Below, one piece after another: positions 34,670 through 43,020 of a DNA stretch of 64,000 nucleotides. The notes under the pieces are model-generated. The model was not told the DNA's origin, did no database searches, and saw only the letters and a program-made list of their open reading frames with translations. The translations under genes were made by a program, and so were the position numbers. The stretch's first letter is position 1. Each line of letters begins with the position of its first letter. This stretch comes from Anaerolineaceae bacterium (lineage in GTDB: Bacteria; Chloroflexota; Anaerolineae; Aggregatilineales; Phototrophicaceae): contig PABP01000014.1 in assembly GCA_002699585.1 (NCBI GenBank), positions 310,001 to 374,000 of the forward strand, read 5' to 3'.

Positions 34670-35377
34670 ATGATCCAGGTCACACCCAGGGTGTACCAGC
34701 TTGATGGCATCGTCAATGTATATTTACTAAAAACCAGCGAGGATGAACTCACCATCCTTGATGCCGGTTTGCCAGGGAGTGGTCGGCGCATTTTGAAAGC
34801 CGCCCAGGAACTGGGGTATGGGCCGCAGGCGATCCGCCATTTGCTCATCACGCATGCCGATGTCGACCATGTCGGCAGTCTGGCAGGGTTGGTCAAGGCG
34901 ACGGGCGGGACAGTCTATGCAGGACCGATCAGCAAGCCGTATATCGAAGCTGCTAAAACGCCGCCCCATCTAGGGCCAATTGCCCGCCTGACCACAGGCT
35001 GGCTTGGGCAACTGACGATACGCCCCACGCGCGTTGACCAAGCGGTCGATGAGGGCGATACGCTGCCACTGGGCGAGGGCATTGAGGTCTACAGCACGCC
35101 CGGACATACAGAAGGCAGCCTGAGCTATTATTGGCGCGAAGAAGGCGTCATGTTTGTGGCGGATTTACTAACCACGCGCAGCGGCAAACTAGAACCGATG
35201 CCTGCTATGGTCACATGGGATGCCAGTGCTGTGGCGAACAGCACGCATAAGGTGTTGGCACTGCTACCAGACATCATCGCTGTGGGGCATGGGCCAGCAG
35301 TCGCTACCAACACCATCAAAGAGGACATCCGCCAGCTACAGACCAGCGTTCCGCTGACAGCGCGGCCTGTATATTAA
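34670..35377 (+). CDS. MBL-fold metallo-hydrolase
   Basis: The 235-residue protein has the metallo-beta-lactamase fold of the glyoxalase-II-like branch. The signature reads THADVDHVGS (about 61-70): His62, Asp66 and His67 are in place, but the second His of HxHxDH is Asp64, a variant common in a subgroup of MBL proteins. The later ligand His is in YSTPGHTEGSLSYY, Asp in MFVADLLTTR, and the last His in IIAVGHGPAV. The substrate is unknown. ATG at 34670 has GAGG at 9-10 bases; the first in-frame ATG (34661) is too close to it. It overlaps the convergent zinc-motif gene by four bases. Confidence 0.9.
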   Translation: MIQVTPRVYQLDGIVNVYLLKTSEDELTILDAGLPGSGRRILKAAQELGYGPQAIRHLLITHADVDHVGSLAGLVKATGGTVYAGPISKPYIEAAKTPPHLGPIARLTTGWLGQLTIRPTRVDQAVDEGDTLPLGEGIEVYSTPGHTEGSLSYYWREEGVMFVADLLTTRSGKLEPMPAMVTWDASAVANSTHKVLALLPDIIAVGHGPAVATNTIKEDIRQLQTSVPLTARPVY

Positions 35378-35673
35378 TCGGCATCATCCGCATACGGGTT
35401 TTCGCCGCCTTTGGTTCCCTCACGAATATTCTGCTCCCAGGGTTTTTTGGCCGCGCCCTGATAGCCCATCTCACGCAGGCGCTGTGTTTCCAGGGCTTCT
35501 AGCTGGCTGGCGACCTGCTCCCAATCCTCACGCGGGATTTTATGATCGACGCCCTGGTCATCGCGGTAGACATACCCAATCCCCGCGCACCAATCACAGT
35601 CGCTGCTCTCGCCAGTGAAGTCATCCTCTACCCAGCCAAAGCCATCGCAGGAGATACAACGTACAATTTGCAT
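35374..35673 (-). CDS. Small protein with two DnaJ-type zinc motifs
   Basis: The 99-residue protein carries two CxxCxGxG-like motifs, CISCDGFGWV (near residue 6) and CDWCAGIGYV (near 25), which together make one zinc-binding site as in the DnaJ cysteine-rich domain. The remainder is an acidic helical segment (REDWEQVASQLEALETQRLREMG) and a Gly/Asp-rich end. No J domain is present. It may bind unfolded protein or an RNA/protein partner, which is inference. The ATG at 35673 has GGGAG 6-9 bases upstream; an earlier ATG at 35715 lacks one. Confidence 0.75.
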   Translation of the reverse strand: MQIVRCISCDGFGWVEDDFTGESSDCDWCAGIGYVYRDDQGVDHKIPREDWEQVASQLEALETQRLREMGYQGAAKKPWEQNIREGTKGGENPYADDAD

Positions 35674-35714
35674 GCATGCTCCCATACGTTCATTTGCTGT
35701 GGGCGATCCAAACA

Positions 35715-35775
35715 AAAAGGACCGCGTCCGCAGCCCATTATGACATAGGCCAGCGGAACACGGTCCCCTACGTTA
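35715..35775 (-). terminator. Long-stem terminator with CCCCTACG edge
   Basis: GGACCG...GCGG-type arms (AGGACCGCGTCCGC and GCGGAACACGGTCCC) flank a ~25-base loop. On the minus strand the stem is followed by CCTTTTTG, so it ends the 35786 gene. The outer right edge TCCCCTACG matches the edges of the palindromic repeats at 51.8 and 58.2 kb. Confidence 0.6.
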
Positions 35776-35785
35776 TGCAAATTGA

Positions 35786-36940
35786 CTATTCTTCTTGCGA
35801 TTCTAGTGTTCGGACAAAGGGAATAAGCTCCGTTAGGGGCACAATATGTGCGTCTGACGGATTATGAGCAGCTACAGTCGATCCGTGATCGCGCATCTCC
35901 AAGGTTGCTACCAGCGACACACCATTGTAGAAGCCATATTCGGTGAGTGGCCCTTCACTTTCTAAAGTACTTTCATCGTTGGGCGCAAGAAAAAGCTCAA
36001 TCTGTATCGTATAGATATCAGCTGTTTCCGGGTCAATGAATATCCATGCTGTGAATGACGACTGCCCGGGCCAAGCAGCTTCAGGTTCGACCGTTGCGGT
36101 AGGTTCCGGCATCGTAGGAGTTGGCGATGGAAGTGGCACATGACCTTCCAGATATGTTGTCACCTCTCGCTTCTGCCCCGATACGGATTGACGCGCTTCT
36201 ACAACAGTCATTTCTTGCTGGGGCATATCCTCGAAGTCCACATCGAGTTGAAAAGCAGCAAGGGTACGATCTTCAACAGTGACATCCGGTAGCCGCACAA
36301 TATCTATTCCTCTTGCAGCCAGTAGATCAATCGTAAAGACAATGTCCGGGTAGAAGGGTTCCGTCCCAAACGGATCGATTTCGGCGAGCGCCACAGACAT
36401 AAACGGACGAATATCGACGCCATACCACCCGTCCGGTATTTGATCGGGATCAATTGCATGGAAGTCACGGAAGTCAAAATACAAGATGCTATCAACCAGA
36501 GCAACACCCGTTTGCACTCGTCCAGGGAGCGAGCCATTGCCGTCCGTTACCCATTCCGGCAAATACGCCACGATATTCATCTGCGCGGCAATTGCCTTAA
36601 GTGCTCTCTGTAAAGCGCGGAGTGGTGTATCAAAGATCAGCGCACTACGATCTGCGAACTCTTCCTGTATCGCCGCATCAATCCAAAGTGTACCGTCAGC
36701 CAACAGGTGGATCGGTTGATCGTAAAATTCAGTTTTACTAGGAAATCGCACACTCACATCAAGATTATATGTAACTGAACTAATCGTTTTCGAAGCAGCC
36801 TGCAAAATCAGATCACAGTCCGGCTCAGACATCATCAGATTGTGGCATATGGCCGAACGATGATACTGAGCCCGCACTGTGCTCACCCATGCTAAACTGA
36901 TCATCAGAGCAATTAGGAGTGTTTTACGTAGGTGTTTCAT
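35786..36940 (-). CDS. Secreted protein of unknown function (tandem paralog 1)
   Basis: The 384-residue protein has a signal peptide (MKHLRKTLLIALMISLAWVSTVRA) and then a mature domain. Its motifs are also found in the next gene: SLPGRVQTGVALVDS, IPDGWYGVDIRPF, GIDIVRLPDVTVEDRT and AFQLDVDFEDM. A Pro/Thr-rich insertion (LPSPTPTMPEPTATVEPE) separates the N-terminal domain from a C-terminal strand region ending in PLTELIPF. Two early cysteines (AICHNLMMSEPDC) align with those of the paralog. The fold looks like a beta-rich lipoprotein carrier of LppX/LolA type, but this is speculative. It lies 28 bases after the upstream paralog. Confidence 0.7.
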   Translation of the reverse strand: MKHLRKTLLIALMISLAWVSTVRAQYHRSAICHNLMMSEPDCDLILQAASKTISSVTYNLDVSVRFPSKTEFYDQPIHLLADGTLWIDAAIQEEFADRSALIFDTPLRALQRALKAIAAQMNIVAYLPEWVTDGNGSLPGRVQTGVALVDSILYFDFRDFHAIDPDQIPDGWYGVDIRPFMSVALAEIDPFGTEPFYPDIVFTIDLLAARGIDIVRLPDVTVEDRTLAAFQLDVDFEDMPQQEMTVVEARQSVSGQKREVTTYLEGHVPLPSPTPTMPEPTATVEPEAAWPGQSSFTAWIFIDPETADIYTIQIELFLAPNDESTLESEGPLTEYGFYNGVSLVATLEMRDHGSTVAAHNPSDAHIVPLTELIPFVRTLESQEE

Positions 36941-36968
36941 AGTCCTATACTTAACTAGACTCTTTTGA

Positions 36969-38045
36969 TTAGCTGGATTGCTGACCCAACAGCAGCGGCA
37001 TGATCTCCGTAAAGGGGATCAGTTCGGCGCCTTGCGGGGCAACTGCCGGGCCTGTTTCGTTATGGCCGCGCAGTTCAATCGTCATGGTCATCCGCATACC
37101 ATCGAGTCCGGTATCGTATCCGGTGCCATATAGCGCCTCGAAGGTCTCATTGCTGACCGGCATGTCAAACTCCATCTGATAGGTATACGTATAGCCGTTT
37201 TCGACATCCACGATCTGGATAAAGGACGCCTGCATCTGTCCCAACAATGAGGTTAGCATGTCCATCTGCGCCAGAGCCTGCTCGCGGGTCATGCCCTGTT
37301 GCGTGTAGGCATCGATGAATGTATCGAGAATGCTATTCATGAACTGTTCGTAGTCCACATCCGTCTGGAAAACGGCAGCCGTGCGCCCCTCAATGGTGAC
37401 ATCGGGCAAACGCACGATGTCCACGCCCTCAACGAAGGGGTAGGTATAGGTCGCAGATGGCGACTCACCGGGCTGCATCTGGAAGAGATCGGCCTCGCTG
37501 CCAAAGATCACCGGAATGAAGGGGCGAATATCGAGACCGTACCAACCGCTGGGGATGTTTTCCGGGTCGAGTAAATGCAAGTCGGACAGCTCTACATAGC
37601 CCACACTATCGACCAGGGCCAGTCCCATACGCAGACGACCGGGTAGTTCAGGGGCGTCATAGCGTATCCATTCGGGAATATCTAAAGCGACATCCAGGCG
37701 CGTGTTCACGGCAGCGATGGCTTCTTGCACAGACTGGACAGACAATGCGTCGGTATCCTCATAAAGCGCGCTGAGTTTGTCGGGGTCATAGGCCAGTGAA
37801 CCCACCACAGCCATATGTATCGGATCATCGCCGAACATGGAGCCTTCATAGGCAAAGGCCAGGTCAAGATCAAACTGAACGGAATTTACCTGCGTGCTGG
37901 TCGCGAGCATGTAAATCTCGCAATCCGCCGGGGAGAGACCCACGCTCTCGCACATTGCATCCATGTCCTGGGCGGCTGCCGTGCTGGCAAACATCAGCAC
38001 CAGGAGCAAACTAAGCATCCAGCCATAACGGAACGTCATTTTCAT
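36969..38045 (-). CDS. Secreted protein of unknown function (tandem paralog 2)
   Basis: The 358-residue protein has a signal peptide (FRYGWMLSLLLVLMFASTAAA), a paired cysteine motif (AMCESVGLSPADC), and the conserved blocks LPGRLRMGLALVDSVGYVEL, IPSGWYGLDIRPFIPV, GVDIVRLPDVTIEGRTAAVFQTDVD and FTEIMPLLL. The C-terminal part contains YTYTYQMEFDMPVS, strands suggestive of a lipid- or ligand-binding half-barrel. The frame opens at 38078, with internal ATGs at 38063 and 38045; I choose 38045, with GAGG 12-15 bases upstream, but this is not certain. It forms a two-gene unit with the 35786 paralog. Confidence 0.7.
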   Translation of the reverse strand: MKMTFRYGWMLSLLLVLMFASTAAAQDMDAMCESVGLSPADCEIYMLATSTQVNSVQFDLDLAFAYEGSMFGDDPIHMAVVGSLAYDPDKLSALYEDTDALSVQSVQEAIAAVNTRLDVALDIPEWIRYDAPELPGRLRMGLALVDSVGYVELSDLHLLDPENIPSGWYGLDIRPFIPVIFGSEADLFQMQPGESPSATYTYPFVEGVDIVRLPDVTIEGRTAAVFQTDVDYEQFMNSILDTFIDAYTQQGMTREQALAQMDMLTSLLGQMQASFIQIVDVENGYTYTYQMEFDMPVSNETFEALYGTGYDTGLDGMRMTMTIELRGHNETGPAVAPQGAELIPFTEIMPLLLGQQSS

Positions 38046-38215
38046 TGTGGTACGAGTCCTCATATTATCTACAGTCACTACAGGTTTACTTTAGCATGAA
38101 AACGGCTAGGCCAACGTAAGGGTGGCCGCATACGTAGGCTATGCGTCTGGAAACTCATATTTCATACCACGATTCACCCACTAGTTTTCAACAAAAGGTA
38201 AATTCATGGCCAATT

Positions 38216-38722
38216 TCAGATGATGAGATCCTCAATGGCTGCTAAAATTGCGTTTAGACCAGCGATTACACTGTGTTTTTTGTTACCAGCGCGATCACTC
38301 TCCCACCGGTACTCCACTACATTTACTTTTTCATTCCCCCAGGCACAACCTACATATACCAGACCGACTGGTTTTTCAGGTGTCCCCCCCCCAGGCCCAG
38401 CGATTCCCGTCACGCTTACACCAATATCAGCCCGAAAAAGGGCCCTAACGCCGATGGCCATCTCACGAGCTGTTGGTTCGCTAACCGCCCCATGAGCAAC
38501 TAGAGTCGCTTTTTGCACAGCGACAAGCTGCATTTTGGCCTGGTTGCTATAGCTAACCACTCCACCCAGCGCATATGCCGAGCTACCGGGCACGTCGGTC
38601 AGGTTGCTCATGAGCAACCCGCCTGTGCAGGATTCCGCCGCGCACACCGTCAAACCCGTTTCTAGCAGCCGATTTCCGACTTTTTGGGCCAATTCGAGCA
38701 GTTCGTTTGGATTTTGTGTCAT
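38216..38722 (-). CDS. CinA-C-type nicotinamide-nucleotide amidohydrolase (PncC)
   Basis: The 168-residue protein is the stand-alone PncC domain, which deamidates nicotinamide mononucleotide to nicotinate mononucleotide in NAD recycling. It shows the conserved [36 protein letters not shown], the [47 protein letters not shown] block with the active-site Ser/Gly residues, and a C-terminal helix. The N-terminal CinA (pyrophosphatase/COG1058) half is absent, as in the E. coli YgaD/PncC type. A strong GGAGGTG precedes the ATG. It is transcribed divergently from the 38810 gene. Confidence 0.93.
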   Translation of the reverse strand: MTQNPNELLELAQKVGNRLLETGLTVCAAESCTGGLLMSNLTDVPGSSAYALGGVVSYSNQAKMQLVAVQKATLVAHGAVSEPTAREMAIGVRALFRADIGVSVTGIAGPGGGTPEKPVGLVYVGCAWGNEKVNVVEYRWESDRAGNKKHSVIAGLNAILAAIEDLII

Positions 38723-38809
38723 TTTTTCACCTCCAGATTGATGGATTTCCGAGTTTTTCTCGTTATAATCGTTCTAATTCTTGGAAAAATATGGGTTTTT
38801 AGCTGAAAA

Positions 38810-39676
38810 ATGCCCAATGCCTTGTCGATTCTTGGACTCTTTGCGTTTCTGGCGCTGGTTTTAGCGGCCACGCTGGTTTTACTGCGTATTCGCCAGGACC
38901 CAGGGCCATTTGTGCCGATTCAGGCGACAAATAGCATCATTCAGGCTTATGAAACCCCATTTTCAGTGGATCTTGCGCTCCAAAACAGCAATTACCTCAT
39001 CTTAGGTCCCCCTGGGGCGACCCGACAGCGGGGGCATCCTACGACTGCGCCACCTGATATGAGCAGCCCAACGTATAGTGATATGGCATCAGAAACAGAT
39101 GCTTTATTATACGCGCCTGATCCCGTCTGCTACGACAGTCCAAATAACACCCTTTTATGCCTGGGGCGCGTCTTCAACGTCAGTGAAAATACGCTGGCAG
39201 GTACGACTGTTCGTGTGCAGTTACAGCAAGCTGGACGGACGGTTCGTGGGCAAACTGCCAGCCCAGAACAGCCCCTGATCCAGCCAGGGAGCTTCGCCCC
39301 TTACCGGGCGATGTTCCGTGAGCAGATGCTAGATTTTGACGCTGTACAAGCCATTCCGCTTGCGGCGCAGGTTGTCGATGAGATCAGGGCCGATATCAGC
39401 GTGCGCGATGTCAGCGCTGTGCATTGGATGAACGACATGGGCACTGGCGGTCGCTATGAGCTGCAAGCGACACTGGTCAACAATGAGGACCGACAAGCCA
39501 GCAACATCCGCGTGACCTTTACGCTCTTCAATCAGGATGACGAGATAGTTGGCTACCGCGTGCTCGCGCTTAGTGTGCCGATAGACGCCAATGGTGTTTA
39601 TCCCATCCAGATGGACATTATCCCACTGACGACCGATACTGATTTGCATCACACGATTACCGTCACCGCACAATAG
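38810..39676 (+). CDS. Membrane-anchored protein with FxLYD-like C-terminus, unknown
   Basis: The 288-residue protein has one N-terminal membrane helix (LSILGLFAFLALVLAATLVLLRI) and an extracytoplasmic part with two beta domains. The C-terminal ~90 residues (GGRYELQATLVNNEDRQASNIRVTFTLFNQDDEIVGYRVL) follow the FxLYD/DUF3426-like pattern of small immunoglobulin-like modules that meet cell-surface partners. Residues 100-160 contain a similar strand set (CLGRVFNVSENTLAGTTVRVQL), so the protein may be an internal duplication. No catalytic motif is seen. It starts without a strong ribosome site and is followed by trmH-like gene 52 bases later. Confidence 0.6.
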   Translation: MPNALSILGLFAFLALVLAATLVLLRIRQDPGPFVPIQATNSIIQAYETPFSVDLALQNSNYLILGPPGATRQRGHPTTAPPDMSSPTYSDMASETDALLYAPDPVCYDSPNNTLLCLGRVFNVSENTLAGTTVRVQLQQAGRTVRGQTASPEQPLIQPGSFAPYRAMFREQMLDFDAVQAIPLAAQVVDEIRADISVRDVSAVHWMNDMGTGGRYELQATLVNNEDRQASNIRVTFTLFNQDDEIVGYRVLALSVPIDANGVYPIQMDIIPLTTDTDLHHTITVTAQ

Positions 39677-39727
39677 CCTATCCTGGTCGCCCTTGACCTG
39701 CATTCCGTTTTTTGTAGCATATGCCCC

Positions 39728-40417
39728 ATGAACGATGAAAACGCACTGCATAAAATACCGCCGCGCCACAGCAGCGATAAAATCATCGCTGAGCAGGAAG
39801 ACGAGCAAAAGCCGCTGACGCCAGCCCGTCGCCAACGGATTGAAAGCGTCGTAAGACAGCGCCAGCGGGGTCTGATGGTTGTGATGGAATCCGTCTGGAA
39901 CCCGCATAATCTGGCAGCGATTGCCCGTAGCTGCGATGCCTTCGGCGTGCAGCAATTGGCCTTTACACCCGGACATGCAGATGATGAAGACATCAAGATG
40001 GCCGGGAAGTTGAGTTCGGCATCGGCCAGCAAATGGCTGGATTACCGTGTCTTTGAGGAAGATAGCAGCAGCGCTTTGACGTCGCTCAAAAGCGAGGGAT
40101 GGCATCTGGTGGCCACCACACTCAGCGATCAAGCCGTTAGCATCCACGATATTGATTTCACGGCTATGGATAAGATCGCCCTACTGGTCGGCAATGAAAA
40201 AGACGGCCTCAGCCAGACAGCCCAGGACCTGGCCGATACCCATATGATTATCCCCATGCTGGGCATGGTCCGCAGCTTTAATGTCTCCGTAGCAACGGCT
40301 ATCGCCCTGTACGAGATCAACCGCCAGCGGGCGCTCAGTGAGCAGGATTATGCCCTGCCACATGCAGAAGCCGACGCTCTGCTCAAGCGCTGGCTCAAAC
40401 GCGAATACGAGCGTTAG
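39728..40417 (+). CDS. TrmH/SpoU-family RNA 2'-O-methyltransferase
   Basis: The 229-residue protein is a SPOUT methyltransferase of the TrmH (tRNA Gm18) type. All three family motifs are clear: motif 1 VWNPHNLAAIARSCDAFGV, motif 2 ALLVGNEKDGLSQTAQDLAD, and motif 3 IPMLGMVRSFNVSVATAIALYEI with the SAM-binding trefoil knot. The Arg and Asn of motif 1 and the Ser of motif 3 are the catalytic residues. The N-terminal ~50 residues are a basic extension (TPARRQRIESVVRQRQRG) like that of TrmH. TrmH itself is likely; assignment to a particular tRNA site is inference. Confidence 0.9.
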   Translation: MNDENALHKIPPRHSSDKIIAEQEDEQKPLTPARRQRIESVVRQRQRGLMVVMESVWNPHNLAAIARSCDAFGVQQLAFTPGHADDEDIKMAGKLSSASASKWLDYRVFEEDSSSALTSLKSEGWHLVATTLSDQAVSIHDIDFTAMDKIALLVGNEKDGLSQTAQDLADTHMIIPMLGMVRSFNVSVATAIALYEINRQRALSEQDYALPHAEADALLKRWLKREYER

Positions 40418-40533
40418 CGTTGCCTGTGCGTCAGGTAGCCGCCGGATGCCCGTTCTGCATGCAAACAGCAAAACCGTTACGCTGTATTTAGATCGTTAAA
40501 TAAGGCAGCTAGCACGCAGAAAGACATATCCTC

Positions 40534-40755
40534 ATGGCAGGCTACATCATCGGATTCTTGTGCTTTGTGGCTTTTGTGGTGCTGGTGGGGGTGCTGGCGC
40601 TGATCTTCATTTCGTTTGATGGGCCATCTGACGCCAAACCCGGCCCGATCCAGCGCATTACGGGGCACTTCCCGGCAGTACGGCGCATCAACACCACAAC
40701 CATTGAAACAGTCGACCAGAGCGGAACCGTGCAGCAGTGGCAGCGTTTGGGATAA
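40534..40755 (+). CDS. Small membrane protein, unknown
   Basis: The 73-residue protein consists of one N-terminal membrane helix (GYIIGFLCFVAFVVLVGVLALIFISF) and a ~45-residue polar tail (KPGPIQRITGHFPAVRRINTTTIETVDQSGTVQQW). A weak AGAAAGA sits ahead of the ATG. The shape, with the hydrophobic segment at the N-terminus and a basic tail, is credible for a genuine small protein, but no homology is recognised. Confidence 0.45.
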   Translation: MAGYIIGFLCFVAFVVLVGVLALIFISFDGPSDAKPGPIQRITGHFPAVRRINTTTIETVDQSGTVQQWQRLG

Positions 40756-40888
40756 AACTTGCGATATAAGCGGAATCGCCCCTCAAATCAGACTATTCGC
40801 GCCAGTTATCCCAAATTTATCCCAACATATCCCAAGACACGCTAACATCAATATAGATCAGGTGGCTGTTTTCGGCGGCAAAAGGCAC

Positions 40889-41308
40889 TTATGATTCTTG
40901 TAGCAGCCAACTGATGGCATCATCAAAGCTTTCAGATACATGCGTCTGAACATGGGGGTTTTTAGGCATCAGCCGCACAGAGACTTCCAGCATGCGCGAA
41001 TCAATGCCCCCATCTAGCAAGTACGCTAAGAAGGTCTGTAAATCAGGTCGGCTCTCCAATAGGCGCTGGAGAGATTGACGAAAATAGGGTGTCATCATGC
41101 CAGCGGAGCGTTGATCTATCAGAACACGCAACGGTTCTTCATGCCGCCATCCTTCACGCACCTGGGTACTCTGATCAATGAAAGCATCCACCGATTCGCG
41201 GTCCACATCCGTAAGCTGGCTAATGAAGATACGATGATCATGTATCCAGGTATAACGATAATGCGGGGCTACTTGTACCCAATCAAATTCTTGGTTATTG
41301 ATGTCCAT
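40889..41308 (-). CDS. Small STAS/SpoIIAA-like protein (paralog C)
   Basis: The 139-residue protein is strongly similar to the next gene upstream (41371-41784). Shared segments are F-W-x-Q-x-APHYRY near the N-terminus, QLT-x-VD-x-x-SVDAFI, P-x-R-x-L-x-DQRS, TPYFR-x-S-x-QRL, a LLD-x-x-I-x-SR-x-LE-x-x-VRL block, and a final SFD-x-x-x-WLLQ. The beta/alpha order matches SpoIIAA/STAS-like domains, with the loop DQRS where the phospho-acceptor loop would lie. The function is unknown. It lies 62 bases downstream of its paralog and may be co-transcribed with it. Confidence 0.65.
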   Translation of the reverse strand: MDINNQEFDWVQVAPHYRYTWIHDHRIFISQLTDVDRESVDAFIDQSTQVREGWRHEEPLRVLIDQRSAGMMTPYFRQSLQRLLESRPDLQTFLAYLLDGGIDSRMLEVSVRLMPKNPHVQTHVSESFDDAISWLLQES

Positions 41309-41370
41309 GCAGGATCTCTCGCGATAATCGGACAGGGGCCAAGGTCATCCACAGAGCATTAAAATGCACC

Positions 41371-41784
41371 TTATCCTTGCTGTAATAACCACGCCATTGA
41401 CTCGTCAAATGAATAACATATTTTGAATACCGTGTGTGTTTGTTTCATCTGGAGCCGAACCGCAGCTTCAAGCGTTCGCGATGCAATACTCTTATCCAGC
41501 AAGAAAGCGGTATAACATATCCGGTCCGGCTTGAGCAAGAACAGGCGCTGGATCGATTTACGAAAATAAGGCGTATTCAAATTAACAGATCGCTGATCGA
41601 CCAGGCCACGCATGGGTTTATCCTCTGGCCATGTGTGCCGCAGTTCAAGACAGTGATTAATAAATGCGTCAACAGATGCCCAGTCAACACCTGTCAGTTG
41701 AACAACAAGAATTTTTTCATCATGGGTCATCGCATAGCGATAGTGCGGGGCAAGCTGCGTCCACTCAAAGTTTTGATCGTACAT
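41371..41784 (-). CDS. Small STAS/SpoIIAA-like protein (paralog D)
   Basis: The 137-residue protein forms a tandem duplicate with the 40889-41308 product. It begins MYDQNFEWTQLAPHYRYAMTHDEKILVVQLTGVDWASVDAFI and ends SFDESMAWLLQQG. Hydrophobic strands KILVVQLT and RICYTAFLLD alternate with helices in SpoIIAA-like order. Its closest relatives in the window are the C copy, then the more distant 3971, 26975 and 53805 proteins. GAGAG precedes the ATG. It is divergent from the metal-permease gene at 41971. Confidence 0.65.
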   Translation of the reverse strand: MYDQNFEWTQLAPHYRYAMTHDEKILVVQLTGVDWASVDAFINHCLELRHTWPEDKPMRGLVDQRSVNLNTPYFRKSIQRLFLLKPDRICYTAFLLDKSIASRTLEAAVRLQMKQTHTVFKICYSFDESMAWLLQQG

Positions 41785-41970
41785 CTATGGGATGCTCTCA
41801 GCACATTATACGAGAAAAAAGCCATCCCCTCAGTTGCCAACATAACTCTATATAGCATACAACAAGCTGCTACACCTCATCTATCAGTAAGAATACGGGT
41901 TTCATGTGACTCTTTACAACGCTATGGGTCTGGCGCACAATGGCACAAACCATAGCCAGATGGAGTCTTT

Positions 41971-42993
41971 ATGGCTTCTTTTGCCCCATCCAAGCCCCCT
42001 GCATCGTCCTTCAGTCGTTATGTCATCACAGCCGCTCTGATCCTAGCAAGTCTGGCCGTGGTGCTGCTGCTGGCGATCAATGACCCACGACCGCCGGATA
42101 CGTTGCTGAGCATCTTTGCGACACGGTTTTTAGGCATCTTGATCGAAGCGCTGCCCTTCCTTGTACTGGGAACGCTCGTCTCTGGTTTGATTGAAGCTTT
42201 CATTCGGCAGGAAGATGTACTGCGCCTGCTGCCGCGCAATCGCTACCTGGCGACCATCGGCGGGGCATTCATGGGCCTGATTTTCCCGGTTTGCGAGTGC
42301 GGCGTTGTGCCTGTGGCGCGGCGACTGTTCACCAAAGGGCTGCCTGTTTCAGTGGGTGTGGCATTTTTGCTGGCCGCACCCTTCATGAACCCGATTGTCT
42401 TCGCCAGCACCTATATCGCCTTTGGCTTCGGGCCGATTTTCATCCTGCGCTTTGTGGTGACAGCTATCGTCGCCATCACGGTCGGGCTGCTGTTCGCCCT
42501 TAATCGGCAGCCAGAAACATTATTGCAGCCAGCGAGCTGGCAAAAAGAGACGCTGCATACAGGTCCACGCCGGAACTGGAAAGAGGGCCTACAACACACG
42601 CTGGCCATCGCCAGCACGGAGTTCTTCGAGATGGGGCGTTATCTATACATCGGATGCCTGCTGGCGGCAGCCATGCAGACCTTCGTCCCGCAAGAGGCGC
42701 TGTTGGCGGTGGGCACAGGCCCGGTGTTAAGTGTCATTGTGATGCAGCTATTGGCGTTTATCCTGAGCATTTGCAGCACGGTCGATAGTTTCTTCGTGCT
42801 GGCATTCGTCAACACGTTTACGACTGGCTCGGTCATTAGCTTCCTGACTTTTGGACCAATGGTCGATATTAAGAGCACGATGATGTTCACAGGCGTTTTC
42901 CGGCGGCGGACGGTAGTCTATCTGGTGCTGCTGCCCTTCGTGATGAATTTGTTCGCGGGCGTGTTGATTAACGCGCTGGGCGTCACGTTTTAG
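41971..42993 (+). CDS. ArsP/YraQ-type (PF03773) permease
   Basis: The 340-residue integral membrane protein belongs to the DUF318/ArsP_1 permease family. About eight hydrophobic helices carry the two conserved blocks GLIFPVCECGVVPVARRLFTKGLPVSVGVAFLLAAPFMNPIV and LAFILSICSTVDSFFVLAF. The paired CECG and CSTVD cysteines are the family signature and resemble those of metal or organoarsenical exporters. In Firmicutes the homologue YcgR is paired with YcgQ (TIGR03943), as here with the 43636 gene. The cargo is unknown. TGGAG precedes the ATG. First gene of the 41971-45711 run. Confidence 0.9.
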   Translation: MASFAPSKPPASSFSRYVITAALILASLAVVLLLAINDPRPPDTLLSIFATRFLGILIEALPFLVLGTLVSGLIEAFIRQEDVLRLLPRNRYLATIGGAFMGLIFPVCECGVVPVARRLFTKGLPVSVGVAFLLAAPFMNPIVFASTYIAFGFGPIFILRFVVTAIVAITVGLLFALNRQPETLLQPASWQKETLHTGPRRNWKEGLQHTLAIASTEFFEMGRYLYIGCLLAAAMQTFVPQEALLAVGTGPVLSVIVMQLLAFILSICSTVDSFFVLAFVNTFTTGSVISFLTFGPMVDIKSTMMFTGVFRRRTVVYLVLLPFVMNLFAGVLINALGVTF

Positions 42994-43020
42994 CCATCTA
43001 CTTAGTATGGAGTTTATGTC

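Noticed and set aside
41785-41970. Zur/Fur-type operator upstream of the ArsP/YraQ permease
   Set aside because: The known partner genes are sometimes metal-regulated, but no convincing inverted repeat of that type was found in the 186-base gap.
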